Virus record (IMG/VR): IMGVR_UViG_3300043499_000197
Coordinates: 1-64,000 of that record
Strand: one strand, 5' to 3'
Length of the DNA stretch: 64,000 bases
DNA from: a virus
A program made the position numbers and the translations under genes. Under the pieces are notes generated by a model that saw only the letters and a list, made by a program, of their open reading frames with translations, was not told the origin of the DNA and made no database searches. Numbering within the stretch: the stretch's first letter is position 1; every line of letters starts with the position of its first letter. Shown piece by piece: positions 25,879 through 33,643 of this stretch.

Positions 25879-27846
25879 TTATTTCGCACTCCCGTATCTG
25901 TGCGCTACCGCCCCTTCGGACCATGTGATCAGTTGTGGCCACCACTTGGGTGCCTTTCTTAGTATGAGTTGAAGATGCGAGAGCAAAGGTTCTGCCTCGC
26001 GCTCGGGCACCACGTAGGCGAGTTCATCGTGCACGCGCAACTTGGGACGCCAGCCGGTGTCCTGGAAATATTCCAGGCTGGCGTCGAACAGTGAGTCTCG
26101 CCCCAATGCCTGGACGATATTCTCGTCGGCTTTGGGGCCGTGGATGCGGGCACGATGGCGCCCGGTGCCATAGAACCAGGAGGTCTTGGGCATGCCATCG
26201 GGCCACGTGCCATCGGGCTCCTCGTGCAGGCCCGGGTAGCGGATCAGCCGCCCCGAGGGCAGCACGAATCCGTCCGAGCAGGTGGACACCAGCCCCCACG
26301 GATCGACTTGGCGCTCGACGCCGCGGTGGATCCAGCCGAGCGCGTCGCTCAGGATGCGCCAGCCGCCGCGCTTGCCGGCGATCTCGGGGTGGTCGGCGCG
26401 CCAGTCGTCCACGTGGGTCTGTGACTCATCGAGCGTGATGTCCAGCCCGCCGAGGGTCTTGGCCACGCGGATGAACGCCTCGGCGCCGGCGCCGAACCCC
26501 AGCCCCAGATTCTTCAGCTTCTCGATCTGGCGCTGGAACTTGCTCACCTGATCCATCGTGATGCCGTGCGCCAGGGCGCCGCTCGCGCGGTACAGGTCGG
26601 CCTTGGCGTCGGCGCGGAAGATCGCCATCGTGCGCGCCACCATCCACAGGAAGTGGTTGATGCGCACCTCGATGCCGGACTGGTCGGCCACGATGACCAC
26701 GTAGCCGGGCGGTGCCTGCAAGCACAGCCGCAGCGCGTCGCTCACCTTGGGGTGGTCGGGGTCGATGCGCGGCATGTTCTGCGCGTTCATGTTGTCGGTG
26801 CCCGAGTCGCGCCCGCTGGTGACCGCGCCGCAGTACAGCAGCGGCACCGGCAGCAGCCCCCCAGTGGCGCGCGCCACCTGCTGGAAGGTCGCGAGCCGCG
26901 TCTCCAGTTGCGTGCTCTTCACATCCAGCCGCACGCGCGCCGCGGTCGCCACGATCGGGTTGTCATGCTCCTGCAAGTCGATGAACGCCTGATCGGTTTT
27001 CGCCAGCGCCGGGATCAGCACGCCGTAGCTGGTGTTGGACGGCTTCATCGGCACCTGCACGCCAAGGCTTTGCAGCAGCTTGGCGAAGCGTGCGCTGCTG
27101 GCCAACTCGGAGCGCACGTGCTCGGCCAGCACGCGCTCGGCAGCCTCTTCATCGGCTGAGCCCCACACGATGTCGTCGGGGATGGCCAGCATCTCGCCCA
27201 GCGCGATCAGGTTGTCGTGCTTGCGGGCGCGCTCCATCTCGGCCGCGCGCTCCAGCATCGGCAGGTCCACCACGAACGCCGGCTCCACGCGCATGCGGAT
27301 CAGCAGGTCGATCTGCCACAGTTCCCGGCTGTCGTAGCAGGGCAGCAGGTGGTAGAAGATCTCGCGGCACTGCAGCGTGTCGTCCTCGTTGTAGACGCGC
27401 ATGCGCGCGATCTCGTCGGGCGTGAAGTCCACGAGGCGGCGGCCACGGGTCTGGATCAAGATCGTGTTGTCCTTGATACCCAGCCGCAGGTAGGCCACCA
27501 GCTTGCCCAGGCCCAGGCCCACCGTGCGCTTGTAGATCGGGCGCGCCATGGCCATCGAGCAGCCCCACATCTTGGGCCGGATGCCGCAGCGCCACGCCGC
27601 GACGTAACTGTCGAAGCCCTCACAGTTGTGGGCGATGACGTAGGCGTCGGACCAGTCGATGCTGGCCACCAGGGCGTCGATCTCCTGCTGGCCGATGGCG
27701 GTGCGCGCCTCGCCCTTGCGGCCGATGGCCACGGTGAGCGACTGCAACTCCCAGCGCGGGTCCAGGACGTACGCGGCGGGCGGCATCTTCGACAGGCTGT
27801 ACTCGGTGGACCAGTAGGTTTCGAAGTCGATGAACACCAGCTTCAT
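25879..27846 (-). CDS. Family A DNA polymerase with 3'-5' exonuclease, 655 aa
   Basis: The proofreading domain has FIDFETYW (Asp7, Glu9), VIAHNCEGFDSY and RVYNEDDTL. Polymerase motif A is VIVADQSGIEVR (Asp388), motif B RQIEKLKNLGLGFG (Arg439, Lys443) and motif C HDE at 606-608. Aligned with E. coli Pol I motif B, the position of Phe762 is Leu447 and that of Tyr766 is Phe451, an uncommon combination. No 5'-3' exonuclease domain. It should be the replicative polymerase with the primase-helicase. Overlaps the 34 aa membrane gene by ATGA. Confidence 0.95.
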   Translation of the reverse strand: MKLVFIDFETYWSTEYSLSKMPPAAYVLDPRWELQSLTVAIGRKGEARTAIGQQEIDALVASIDWSDAYVIAHNCEGFDSYVAAWRCGIRPKMWGCSMAMARPIYKRTVGLGLGKLVAYLRLGIKDNTILIQTRGRRLVDFTPDEIARMRVYNEDDTLQCREIFYHLLPCYDSRELWQIDLLIRMRVEPAFVVDLPMLERAAEMERARKHDNLIALGEMLAIPDDIVWGSADEEAAERVLAEHVRSELASSARFAKLLQSLGVQVPMKPSNTSYGVLIPALAKTDQAFIDLQEHDNPIVATAARVRLDVKSTQLETRLATFQQVARATGGLLPVPLLYCGAVTSGRDSGTDNMNAQNMPRIDPDHPKVSDALRLCLQAPPGYVVIVADQSGIEVRINHFLWMVARTMAIFRADAKADLYRASGALAHGITMDQVSKFQRQIEKLKNLGLGFGAGAEAFIRVAKTLGGLDITLDESQTHVDDWRADHPEIAGKRGGWRILSDALGWIHRGVERQVDPWGLVSTCSDGFVLPSGRLIRYPGLHEEPDGTWPDGMPKTSWFYGTGRHRARIHGPKADENIVQALGRDSLFDASLEYFQDTGWRPKLRVHDELAYVVPEREAEPLLSHLQLILRKAPKWWPQLITWSEGAVAHRYGSAK

Positions 27847-27947
27847 GAATAGAGCCAGAGGTAGAGGTGCTTGACGATGGCCCAGATCGCGACGCCGATC
27901 AGGATGCCGCGCCAGAAGGGCCAGCTACCGATGTTCGGCAACCGCAC
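27843..27947 (-). CDS. Single-span membrane microprotein, 34 aa
   Basis: GTG start chosen because AAGGA lies 6 nt upstream; it overlaps the end of the 70 aa gene and ends in the ATGA of the polymerase gene. Hydrophobic span GILIGVAIWAIVKHLYLWLY. Function unknown; it is one of several tiny membrane proteins in the early arm. Confidence 0.6.
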   Translation of the reverse strand: MRLPNIGSWPFWRGILIGVAIWAIVKHLYLWLYS

Positions 27948-28137
27948 GGCCAATCCTTCGTTCGAGCACGGCAGCGTACTGGCGCATGTGGAACAACTGG
28001 TCGCGCATGTCCTGCTTCTCGTACGCATCCAGCGTGTTGAAACTTTCCTTGCGGCCGACCCACGCATCCAACGCATCGATCTTGATCTCCAACAGGTGCA
28101 ACTCGTCCTCCATGCGGATCACCTGGGGCTGGGTCAT
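27925..28137 (-). CDS. Small helical phage protein, 70 aa (crAss001_48-like pattern)
   Basis: Almost entirely amphipathic helix with heptad-like spacing (MEDELHLLEIKIDALDAWVG, then KQDMRDQLFHMRQYAAVLER). This matches a widespread small phage family annotated as crAss001_48-related, of unknown function. ATGA overlap upstream. Confidence 0.65.
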   Translation of the reverse strand: MTQPQVIRMEDELHLLEIKIDALDAWVGRKESFNTLDAYEKQDMRDQLFHMRQYAAVLERRIGRAVAEHR

Positions 28138-28307
28138 GGCTTGTCCTTCTTCGCTTCGACATACTGCTCGTGCTGGTCGATGGCCCGGATCCAGCGTGCG
28201 ATGTAGTCCTTCAGTTCCTTGCGGTCCTCGTCGTCGTACAGCACGTCGCCGCTGAAGATCGCCGCGTCGATGCCCTCGCAGTCTTCGTGCAGGAAGTTGC
28301 GCTTCAT
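28134..28307 (-). CDS. Early small protein, 57 aa
   Basis: ATGA overlaps at both ends. Acidic, with a helical second half (RKELKDYIARWIRAIDQHEQ). The C-terminal DQHEQYVEAKKDK recalls DQREQYEEGRKK in the 58 aa protein at 28785, so the two may be distant relatives. Function unknown. Confidence 0.6.
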   Translation of the reverse strand: MKRNFLHEDCEGIDAAIFSGDVLYDDEDRKELKDYIARWIRAIDQHEQYVEAKKDKP

Positions 28308-28525
28308 GGCTTGGCTACCTGCTGCATGTCGTCGCGGTTCAGGTTCACCTCGATGCCGCAGTGCACGCAGACCGCCAGTTCGGGGGAGGTCTCGTTGGTG
28401 AGCGGGTCGTACTTCCACTGCCACTTGTGGTCGCGCTTCTTCAGGCGGCAGTCCTTGTTGATGTCCCAAGCCTCGGGAGTCATGGCGGCTTGTTCGGACT
28501 TGAGCATGGCGGGTTCGATGGTCAT
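28304..28525 (-). CDS. Early small protein, 73 aa, with a CxxC motif
   Basis: ATGA-coupled. The C-terminal CVHCGIEVNLNRDD gives one Cys pair; with the earlier Cys in DINKDCRLKKRDHKW it may form a zinc site. Two Trp residues in HKWQWKY. Function unknown. Confidence 0.6.
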   Translation of the reverse strand: MTIEPAMLKSEQAAMTPEAWDINKDCRLKKRDHKWQWKYDPLTNETSPELAVCVHCGIEVNLNRDDMQQVAKP

Positions 28526-28788
28526 GGGGGTTCCTGTTCGGTAAGCCAATGGGGTTTCTTGAATCGGTCGGTGAAGACATAGCTCTCGGCCTCGTCGGCG
28601 TCGATGCGCTCGGCATCGGGCCACAGCCGCTGGATCTCTTCGATGTTGTCGGCGTAGGCCACGATCACCGCCTTCTGCAGGTCGGTGTTCGTGTCGAACG
28701 AGTAGCCGGTGCACCAGTACGGATGCTTGACCGGCCACTCGACGGGCCGGTAGTCCTGTGCGTTGCAGTAAAAGCGGGCGCGGATCAT
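28522..28788 (-). CDS. Early small protein, 88 aa
   Basis: ATGA-coupled. A mixed alpha/beta pattern with a conserved-looking centre (YWCTGYSFDTNTDLQKAVIV) and an acidic helix after it. No motif recognised; function unknown. Confidence 0.6.
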   Translation of the reverse strand: MIRARFYCNAQDYRPVEWPVKHPYWCTGYSFDTNTDLQKAVIVAYADNIEEIQRLWPDAERIDADEAESYVFTDRFKKPHWLTEQEPP

Positions 28789-28961
28789 GATTTCTTTCTT
28801 CCTTCCTCGTACTGTTCGCGTTGGTCCATCGCGTTGTGCACGCAGACGTCGTCGCACTCGGTGTCGGGCCGCGGCTGGCACCAGCAGGTCCAACTCAGGT
28901 CGTGCTCGCGCAGGTCGTCGATCGGCACCACGTGGTAGGGCGTGTTGGGGCGGCGGGTCAA
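28785..28961 (-). CDS. Early small protein, 58 aa
   Basis: TTG start chosen because a perfect GGAGG lies 6 nt upstream; an ATG 15 nt further up (28976) has no ribosome site but is close to the previous stop. Four Cys in WTCWCQPRPDTECDDVC may bind a metal. Charged helical tail. Function unknown. Confidence 0.5.
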   Translation of the reverse strand: MTRRPNTPYHVVPIDDLREHDLSWTCWCQPRPDTECDDVCVHNAMDQREQYEEGRKKS

Positions 28962-28977
28962 GGCGCACCTCCACATA

Positions 28978-29184
28978 TCAGAGCCAGCACTCCACGATCA
29001 CCGGGTCATCGGCCGGCGCGCGCGGCACGCAGGTCAGGCCCTCGGGAAGGGTGTCGCGCACCGCATCCAGCGTGTTGCCGAGGATCACCTCGCCGGTGGG
29101 CTGGTCCAGGTCGAACTTGCGCGCGACCCAGAACTCCGGGAAGTCCTTGGGGTGGTCGTAGATGGTCCAGATCGGCAGGCTCAT
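28978..29184 (-). CDS. Early small protein, 68 aa
   Basis: ATGA overlap with the upstream gene. A beta-rich sequence with WTIYDHPKDFPEFWVARKF, a common pattern in small phage and bacterial proteins of unknown function. No catalytic motif. Confidence 0.6.
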   Translation of the reverse strand: MSLPIWTIYDHPKDFPEFWVARKFDLDQPTGEVILGNTLDAVRDTLPEGLTCVPRAPADDPVIVECWL

Positions 29185-29396
29185 GCTTCGCTCGCGGCCG
29201 GCAGCTTGGGCGGCGTCGGGTCGCCGTTGGAGGTGAACTGGTCCAGGCCCGCGTGCAGGCCGTTGACGATCACCATCTGGAAGGGCACGAGTTCCTCTTG
29301 CCGCAGGCACAGCGTGCCGGTCAGCACGCCGTCGATGCTCACGCCCACGCAGCAGTGCGTGCGCGTCGGGTCGCGGAAGTTGAGGTGGATTTTCAT
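29181..29396 (-). CDS. Early small protein, 71 aa
   Basis: ATGA-coupled on both sides. A short beta-rich protein beginning MKIHLNFRDPTRTHCCVGVS with a Pro/Ala tail. Function unknown. Confidence 0.6.
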   Translation of the reverse strand: MKIHLNFRDPTRTHCCVGVSIDGVLTGTLCLRQEELVPFQMVIVNGLHAGLDQFTSNGDPTPPKLPAASEA

Positions 29397-29644
29397 GGGT
29401 TTCTTTCCTTCTCGTCGTAAATAAGTTTGGCCATCTTGTACTGTCCCATGCCCAGCAAAAGATAGGCCTCGGGTCCGGCCTCGCCTTCGCCCATGAAGTG
29501 CACCTCCAGCTTGAGGGCATCCAGCACGATGCAGGCGGCGCGCACCTCGCCGTGCACGTTGTTGTCGATGTCGTCGCAGAGCTTGCGCAGCGTGGCCGAG
29601 ACATTCTTCAGGTTGGTCTCGCGCAGCACATGCAGGTCAGCCAT
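29393..29644 (-). CDS. Early small helical protein, 83 aa
   Basis: Start at MADLHVLRET, 8-nt overlap with the gene before it, with GGGAGGGACCCAGG as ribosome site. Mostly helical (NVSATLRKLCDDIDNNVHGE). No known family; function unknown. Confidence 0.6.
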   Translation of the reverse strand: MADLHVLRETNLKNVSATLRKLCDDIDNNVHGEVRAACIVLDALKLEVHFMGEGEAGPEAYLLLGMGQYKMAKLIYDEKERNP

Positions 29645-29798
29645 CCTGGGTCCCTCCCACCACCAGCTTCTGGTAGTCGGTGAGCGCCTGCTGCGCATCG
29701 GCCTTGGCTTGCAGCGATGTCTTGCCTGAACGGATGGCGGCGATGTAGATCTCTTGCCAGAAGCGGGTCGGCGAGAGCGGTTTGTTTTTCTCGTGCAT
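29637..29798 (-). CDS. Early small protein, 53 aa
   Basis: TGATG overlap with the upstream gene. One helix-rich domain (RFWQEIYIAAIRSGKTSLQA). The pattern resembles small phage proteins starting with a short polar segment and a WQxxxxAA helix. Function unknown. Confidence 0.6.
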   Translation of the reverse strand: MHEKNKPLSPTRFWQEIYIAAIRSGKTSLQAKADAQQALTDYQKLVVGGTQDG

Positions 29799-29980
29799 CA
29801 GTCCACCTCGCTCACGACGGACCACCGCTTGCCGCAGGCGCGGCAGTGGTAGTGATAGCGGTCGTAGGCACCATCGAAGGTTTCGTCCGTGGTGAACCAG
29901 ACCTGCCCCTTGCCGCAGGACTTGCAGGGCCACGGGTTGCCGGCCGGGCCGTGCGCGTGTTGTTCCTGGTCGTTCGCCAT
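29798..29980 (-). CDS. Zinc-ribbon small protein, 60 aa
   Basis: Two Cys pairs, CKSCGKGQ and CRACGKRW, separated by about 24 residues, form a clear zinc-ribbon. Such small proteins may bind nucleic acid or RNA polymerase. TGATG overlap with the upstream gene; no further clue to its target. Confidence 0.7.
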   Translation of the reverse strand: MANDQEQHAHGPAGNPWPCKSCGKGQVWFTTDETFDGAYDRYHYHCRACGKRWSVVSEVD

Positions 29981-30420
29981 CAGTACCCCTTCGCGGGGCA
30001 CTGCCCCATCTTGTCGTGCGAGCGCATGTCTTGCCCGCAGGCTTGGCACTTGAGCCACTGGTGCTCGGGCTGCGGGTTGGCCGCGAAGTGCAGCGCCACC
30101 TCGCGCCCGGCGTCCACCATGCAGTCGATGATGGCGCGCTGCAGCCGGTTGCGATGCCCGATGGGCACGTGGTCGGCCGCGACCCGGGCGGCCATGTCCA
30201 CCATCCACTGCGGGGTCTGTTCGGGCGCTTGCGTGGCTCGTTTTTCCCATTCATCGTACTGACGGCGCAGGTCGGCAATTTGTTCCGCGCTCGGCTCGCT
30301 CGGGGCGGCGAGTGCTGCGTCCACGATAGCGCGTGCTGTGGGCATGTCTACGATGAAGACTTCAGTTAGGTGGCGCGCAATCGCGCCTCGCCGTGCATCG
30401 TCGATCTGGTCGTTGCTCAT
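29980..30420 (-). CDS. Early protein, 146 aa, with C-terminal Cys motif
   Basis: Start by ATGA; it also carries an exact leader element whose AGGA lies 7 nt before the ATG, inside the previous gene. N-terminal helical part with many Ala and Glu; C-terminal CQACGQDMRSHDKMGQCP forms a possible zinc knuckle. Function unknown. Confidence 0.65.
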   Translation of the reverse strand: MSNDQIDDARRGAIARHLTEVFIVDMPTARAIVDAALAAPSEPSAEQIADLRRQYDEWEKRATQAPEQTPQWMVDMAARVAADHVPIGHRNRLQRAIIDCMVDAGREVALHFAANPQPEHQWLKCQACGQDMRSHDKMGQCPAKGY

Positions 30421-30857
30421 GATCTCTTCCTTTGGTGAGGCTTGAGGGTCTTGACGGTGGTGATGAAGTCGATGTCCTTCAGGCGCGCCAGCCGTTCGTA
30501 CTTCTCTTCGGTGGTGTGGCCATCCCACGTGCCCCAGTAGGGCAGCAGGTCCATGAACGCCATGGCCTGCGAGTCGTGGTAGTGCCAGGACATCTGGCCC
30601 ACCGGCGTCTCGATGAACACGCAGTTGTGCCACTCGGCGTCCCAGCCTTCGATCGTGGTCTTCGCAATGCCGGCCGGGAAGATGTGCGCCAGCGCTGCCA
30701 CCAGCCGGTTGCGCTCGATGTAGGCATCGCTCTTGGCCTGGAGCAAGTCCTGGCAGTGGGCGCGTCGGCGCTCGATCTCGGCCTCCAAGGCTTCCACCTT
30801 CTGGTGCAACATCTCGATCTCGACCTTCAAGGCTTCGAGTTCGTACTCATCTTTCAC
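30417..30857 (-). CDS. Early protein with coiled coil, 146 aa
   Basis: GTG start chosen: GGAGG lies 5 nt upstream and GTGA overlaps the previous stop; the ATG 12 nt upstream is an alternative. Residues 1-45 form a coiled coil (EALKVEIEMLHQKVEALEAE). The C-terminal half has an aromatic-rich pattern WHYHDSQAMAFMDLLPYWGT. Function unknown. Confidence 0.6.
   Translation of the reverse strand: MKDEYELEALKVEIEMLHQKVEALEAEIERRRAHCQDLLQAKSDAYIERNRLVAALAHIFPAGIAKTTIEGWDAEWHNCVFIETPVGQMSWHYHDSQAMAFMDLLPYWGTWDGHTTEEKYERLARLKDIDFITTVKTLKPHQRKRS
30428..30440 (-). promoter_or_regulatory. Early leader element, exact copy (gene 29980-30420)
   Basis: Minus-sense CCTCACCAAAGGA inside the end of the preceding gene, 7 nt before the next ATG. 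Its presence within coding sequence shows that the element is kept at this spacing even where the bases also code for protein. Confidence 0.7.
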
Positions 30858-31177
30858 ATGGACCTCCATTCCTGCATCTGGTCGTACTTCTTCCTGGTCC
30901 GCGTCGCGATGGCCTGGGTGTCGAGGTGGAAGTGCTCGACCAGGATCGCCAACTGGGTTTGCACGTCGGCGATCTCCTGCTCCAGCCACAGGCGGTTCGG
31001 CTTGCGGCTGATCGGCTCAACCTCGTTCACGCCCTGGATCAGGCAGCGCGCGACGGCGCTCGTGAGTTCGCCGAGTTCCTCCAGCGTCTTGCCCAGCGCG
31101 CGCAGGCTGTTGACATCGCGCTCGGGATACCACGGGTTCATCAGCGGGTTGATGTTGTCTTCTGCGGGAGTGATCAT
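30854..31177 (-). CDS. MazG-like nucleotide pyrophosphohydrolase, 107 aa
   Basis: The ExxE (LEELGELTSAV) and downstream ExxxD (LEQEIADVQTQLAIL) spacing fits the all-alpha NTP pyrophosphatase superfamily. Phage MazG-like enzymes hydrolyse non-canonical or excess dNTPs or (p)ppGpp, helping to keep host metabolism active. Not confirmed here. ATGA overlap with the upstream gene. Confidence 0.7.
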   Translation of the reverse strand: MITPAEDNINPLMNPWYPERDVNSLRALGKTLEELGELTSAVARCLIQGVNEVEPISRKPNRLWLEQEIADVQTQLAILVEHFHLDTQAIATRTRKKYDQMQEWRSM

Positions 31178-31386
31178 GGTCTGGTGTCCTTTCGTTCGGG
31201 CCTCGTAGGCAGTAGGGCTTCCACGACAAGGAAGCTGGCCAGCATGCGCTGGCGCTCGTCGATGGCTTCCTGGTCCTTTTCATCCCATTCGGTCAGCCGG
31301 TACTCGTACTCTTCGATGGCCGTGCGCACGGCATCGCGCAGGTCGCCCAGGCACGACACGGGCAGGGAGAATGTCGGCCGGGTCAT
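31174..31386 (-). CDS. Early small helical protein, 70 aa
   Basis: ATGA overlap at both ends. A helix-rich acidic protein (DAVRTAIEEYEYRLTEWDEK) without motifs. Function unknown. Confidence 0.6.
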   Translation of the reverse strand: MTRPTFSLPVSCLGDLRDAVRTAIEEYEYRLTEWDEKDQEAIDERQRMLASFLVVEALLPTRPERKDTRP

Positions 31387-31589
31387 GGCGCACGCTCCAG
31401 TTCGCCGATCAGGTACAGCACCTGCGACTCGGCCGCGATCACTTCCTCGTCGCGGCCCTTGGGGGCCTTGGCGATCAGGTCACCGAAGTAGGTGGCCGCT
31501 TTCTTCAAGCCGAACGCGGTGCAGTTGTCCAGGTAGCTGCCCAAGGTGGAAGGCTGGCCGGTGGAGAGCTTGCGGATCTCGTCGGTCAC
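31383..31589 (-). CDS. Early small protein, 68 aa
   Basis: GTG start inside the GTGA overlap with the previous stop. Mostly helical (CTAFGLKKAATYFGDLIAKA). Function unknown. Confidence 0.6.
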   Translation of the reverse strand: MTDEIRKLSTGQPSTLGSYLDNCTAFGLKKAATYFGDLIAKAPKGRDEEVIAAESQVLYLIGELERAP

Positions 31590-31816
31590 TTCGCACCTTC
31601 CTTCTTCAGCCGCTCGCGGTGGTCGCGGATCAGGCGCGCGATCCACTTGCCCGCGCACTGCAGGTGCAGGTGCGCCTCCAGTTCGTGGCCCTCCTCGAAG
31701 TACTGCACGCGGTAGCGCGCAACACCGGGGTAGGTGGGGTCAGGGCACTCGATGCAGGGTTTGAGCGTGCGGGGCTTGCGCGCGACGCTCAGGTTGCGGA
31801 TCAGGATGTCCGTCAT
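31586..31816 (-). CDS. Early small protein, 76 aa, possible zinc site
   Basis: Heads a coupled string that runs to 30417 and carries an exact leader element. CIECPDP and HLHLQCAG give Cys/His pairs for a possible zinc site. Basic C-terminus (ARLIRDHRERLKKEG). Function unknown. Confidence 0.65.
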   Translation of the reverse strand: MTDILIRNLSVARKPRTLKPCIECPDPTYPGVARYRVQYFEEGHELEAHLHLQCAGKWIARLIRDHRERLKKEGAK

Positions 31817-31820
31817 ATCG

Positions 31821-31833
31821 TCCTTTGGTGAGG
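31821..31833 (-). promoter_or_regulatory. Early leader element, exact copy (gene 31586-31816)
   Basis: Minus-sense CCTCACCAAAGGA followed by CGAT and the ATG. It marks the head of the string of coupled genes 31816 to 30417. Confidence 0.7.
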
Positions 31834-31840
31834 TGGAGAA

Positions 31841-32263
31841 TCATTGGGAGGGGGCCGTGCCTGCACGTTCGATGACGGCTTGCATCAGTGGCACCATGTC
31901 CATGTATTGTTTGCCCGACTCCAGTTGCAGCATCATCGCGAAGGCGTCCAGCACCTTGCCCTGGTTGGTGATGATCTCGTCGCGCATGGCCAGCCCCTGC
32001 ACGGCAGCGTTGGCATGCTCGATCGCGTTGCGCAGCGTGTCCATCGCAGAGAAGATCTGCGTCGTGGCCTGCGAGGGCGTCTCGGGCACCCCCAGGTCCA
32101 GGCGCTGGAGGATCTGCTGCACCGTTCCCTTCCAGTCTCCCGCGATCGGCGGCGGCTCCTGGGCACGGGTCATCCAGGCATGGGTGATGCGGTCTGCGAC
32201 GGCATCGTTGGGGTCGATGCCCTGCTGCGCGAAGTAGACGCGGAGTTTTTCTTGTTCAGTCAT
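31841..32263 (-). CDS. Early protein, 140 aa
   Basis: ATGA overlap with the gene upstream; 24 nt before the next leader element. Predominantly helical (ATTQIFSAMDTLRNAIEHAN), no motif. Function unknown. Confidence 0.6.
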   Translation of the reverse strand: MTEQEKLRVYFAQQGIDPNDAVADRITHAWMTRAQEPPPIAGDWKGTVQQILQRLDLGVPETPSQATTQIFSAMDTLRNAIEHANAAVQGLAMRDEIITNQGKVLDAFAMMLQLESGKQYMDMVPLMQAVIERAGTAPSQ

Positions 32264-32493
32264 GGTGGGGGTGGTGGTTGGGCAACGATGGTGTAGGTGG
32301 TGTAGTAGCTGTCCACTTTCTTCTCCACGATCAGCACGCCGGACGTCAGGTTGGCCGGGTGCTTGATCGAGTGCGGCACGGTGGCCGTGGTCTTGCCGGT
32401 GGACAGGATCAGCGCAATGAATTGCGCATAGAGTTCGTCGTAGTCCGCACGACTGGGCGGCTGGTTGTTGGGCACGAGGTAGCGAGCCGTCAT
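32260..32493 (-). CDS. Early small protein, 77 aa
   Basis: ATGA overlap with the vWA gene and with the gene after it. Alpha/beta with a Pro tail (TYTIVAQPPPPP). Coupling suggests a link with the vWA protein; function unknown. Confidence 0.6.
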   Translation of the reverse strand: MTARYLVPNNQPPSRADYDELYAQFIALILSTGKTTATVPHSIKHPANLTSGVLIVEKKVDSYYTTYTIVAQPPPPP

Positions 32494-33176
32494 TTTTTCA
32501 GGCCGGTGCGCAGGTCGCGCGCCACGTTGCTGGCATACGCATAGCTCTCGCGCGTGCCCTTGCTGGTAGCGTCGTGGGTGCGCGTGAACTGGCCGGTCGA
32601 GCCCATCTTCTGCGCCTGCTCGAAGGCGTCCTGGTTGGACATCAGGTAGACGAACTTCCAGCCGGTCTGCTCGGCCATCTGGGTCATGGTCTTGATCGTG
32701 TCCAGCTTGAATTCCTTGCTGGCATTCTCGTGCCCGTCCGTCAGGATGGCCACGATCACCAGTTCGGCCCAGCCTTCGGCCTCGATGCGCGGGCGCTGCT
32801 CGTTGAGCGTGTTGCCGATGGCATCGTAGAGGGCCGTGTTGCCGCTGGGCTGCAGGTTCAGGCGCATCGGCTGCTGGATGTCCTGCGCTTCGAGCGAGCG
32901 GCTGGTGGCGTCGGAGAACTTGACCAGCGTCAAGCGTGCTTCGCCGGGCACCTTGCGCTGCTCTTCGATGAAGGTGTCGAACGAGCCGTTGGCGTCGTCC
33001 TTGAGCGGGGCCATCGAGCCGGACTGGTCGGCGATGAAGAGGATTTCGGTTTTCAATTGGAGTGGTCCTGTAGTGAGGTTGGGATAGGTTTTCTGCATCT
33101 CTTGCCACACTGCGTTGTCACGCGCAGTGGGGAAGTAGTCGATGGGCGGCGGGTCACGCCGGCGGCGCCGACGCAT
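32490..33176 (-). CDS. von Willebrand factor A (vWA) domain protein, 228 aa
   Basis: MIDAS motif IADQSGSMAP (Asp50, Ser52, Ser54), with GNTALYDAIG and LTDGHENAS further on, is a complete vWA metal site. vWA proteins bind partners through a divalent metal, often in complexes with AAA ATPases; phage roles are poorly known. The ATG start has no ribosome site, while a leader element (CCTCACTACAGGA) precedes a TTG at 33056, so the shorter 188 aa form may be the true one. Confidence 0.75.
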   Translation of the reverse strand: MRRRRRRDPPPIDYFPTARDNAVWQEMQKTYPNLTTGPLQLKTEILFIADQSGSMAPLKDDANGSFDTFIEEQRKVPGEARLTLVKFSDATSRSLEAQDIQQPMRLNLQPSGNTALYDAIGNTLNEQRPRIEAEGWAELVIVAILTDGHENASKEFKLDTIKTMTQMAEQTGWKFVYLMSNQDAFEQAQKMGSTGQFTRTHDATSKGTRESYAYASNVARDLRTGLKK

Positions 33177-33182
33177 CGTGGG

Positions 33183-33389
33183 TCAGGGATTCAGGATCCG
33201 AACCGGTGGCTGGTGGGCCAGCAGCGCAACCTGCAGCACCCCGGCCGCGGCATCCATCTTCGGCAGCACTTCGAAGTAGGTGCCATCCGAGTCGCGGTGC
33301 AGCTTGTGCACGCCGTGCCAGCGCGCGCCGATGCGCACCTTGGGCCTGGGGCCGGGGTCGATGGGCTCGCGCACGGTGTCGTAGATCAC
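33183..33389 (-). CDS. Early small protein, 68 aa
   Basis: GTG start by GTGA overlap, with the leader element CCTCACCACAAGGA lying inside the preceding gene. A short beta-rich protein (RPKVRIGARWHGVHKLHRDS). Function unknown. Confidence 0.6.
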   Translation of the reverse strand: MIYDTVREPIDPGPRPKVRIGARWHGVHKLHRDSDGTYFEVLPKMDAAAGVLQVALLAHQPPVRILNP

Positions 33390-33643
33390 GGGGAGTTCCT
33401 TGTGGTGAGGGTGTTTACATTTTGCACTGGGCGGAAGACGCATTGGAGTTCGAACAGCTTCTTTATCAGCACGTCGTACTGTTCGTGGCGCATGCCGTGC
33501 GAGCGCGTCAGCAGGCTGTGGATTTGCTGGAACACCTTGAACGCATGCTCCATGCGCTGGTCCAGCGCGTCGCGTTCGAGCACTGTGCGCTGCAGTTTGT
33601 CCTGCGTGTCGAGGATCTGTTGCGCGAACTCCACCGGGCTCAC
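33386..33643 (-). CDS. Early small helical protein, 85 aa
   Basis: GTG start by GTGA overlap. Helical with coiled-coil character (TQDKLQRTVLERDALDQRME). Its last codons also encode the leader element of the next gene. Function unknown. Confidence 0.6.
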   Translation of the reverse strand: MSPVEFAQQILDTQDKLQRTVLERDALDQRMEHAFKVFQQIHSLLTRSHGMRHEQYDVLIKKLFELQCVFRPVQNVNTLTTRNSP

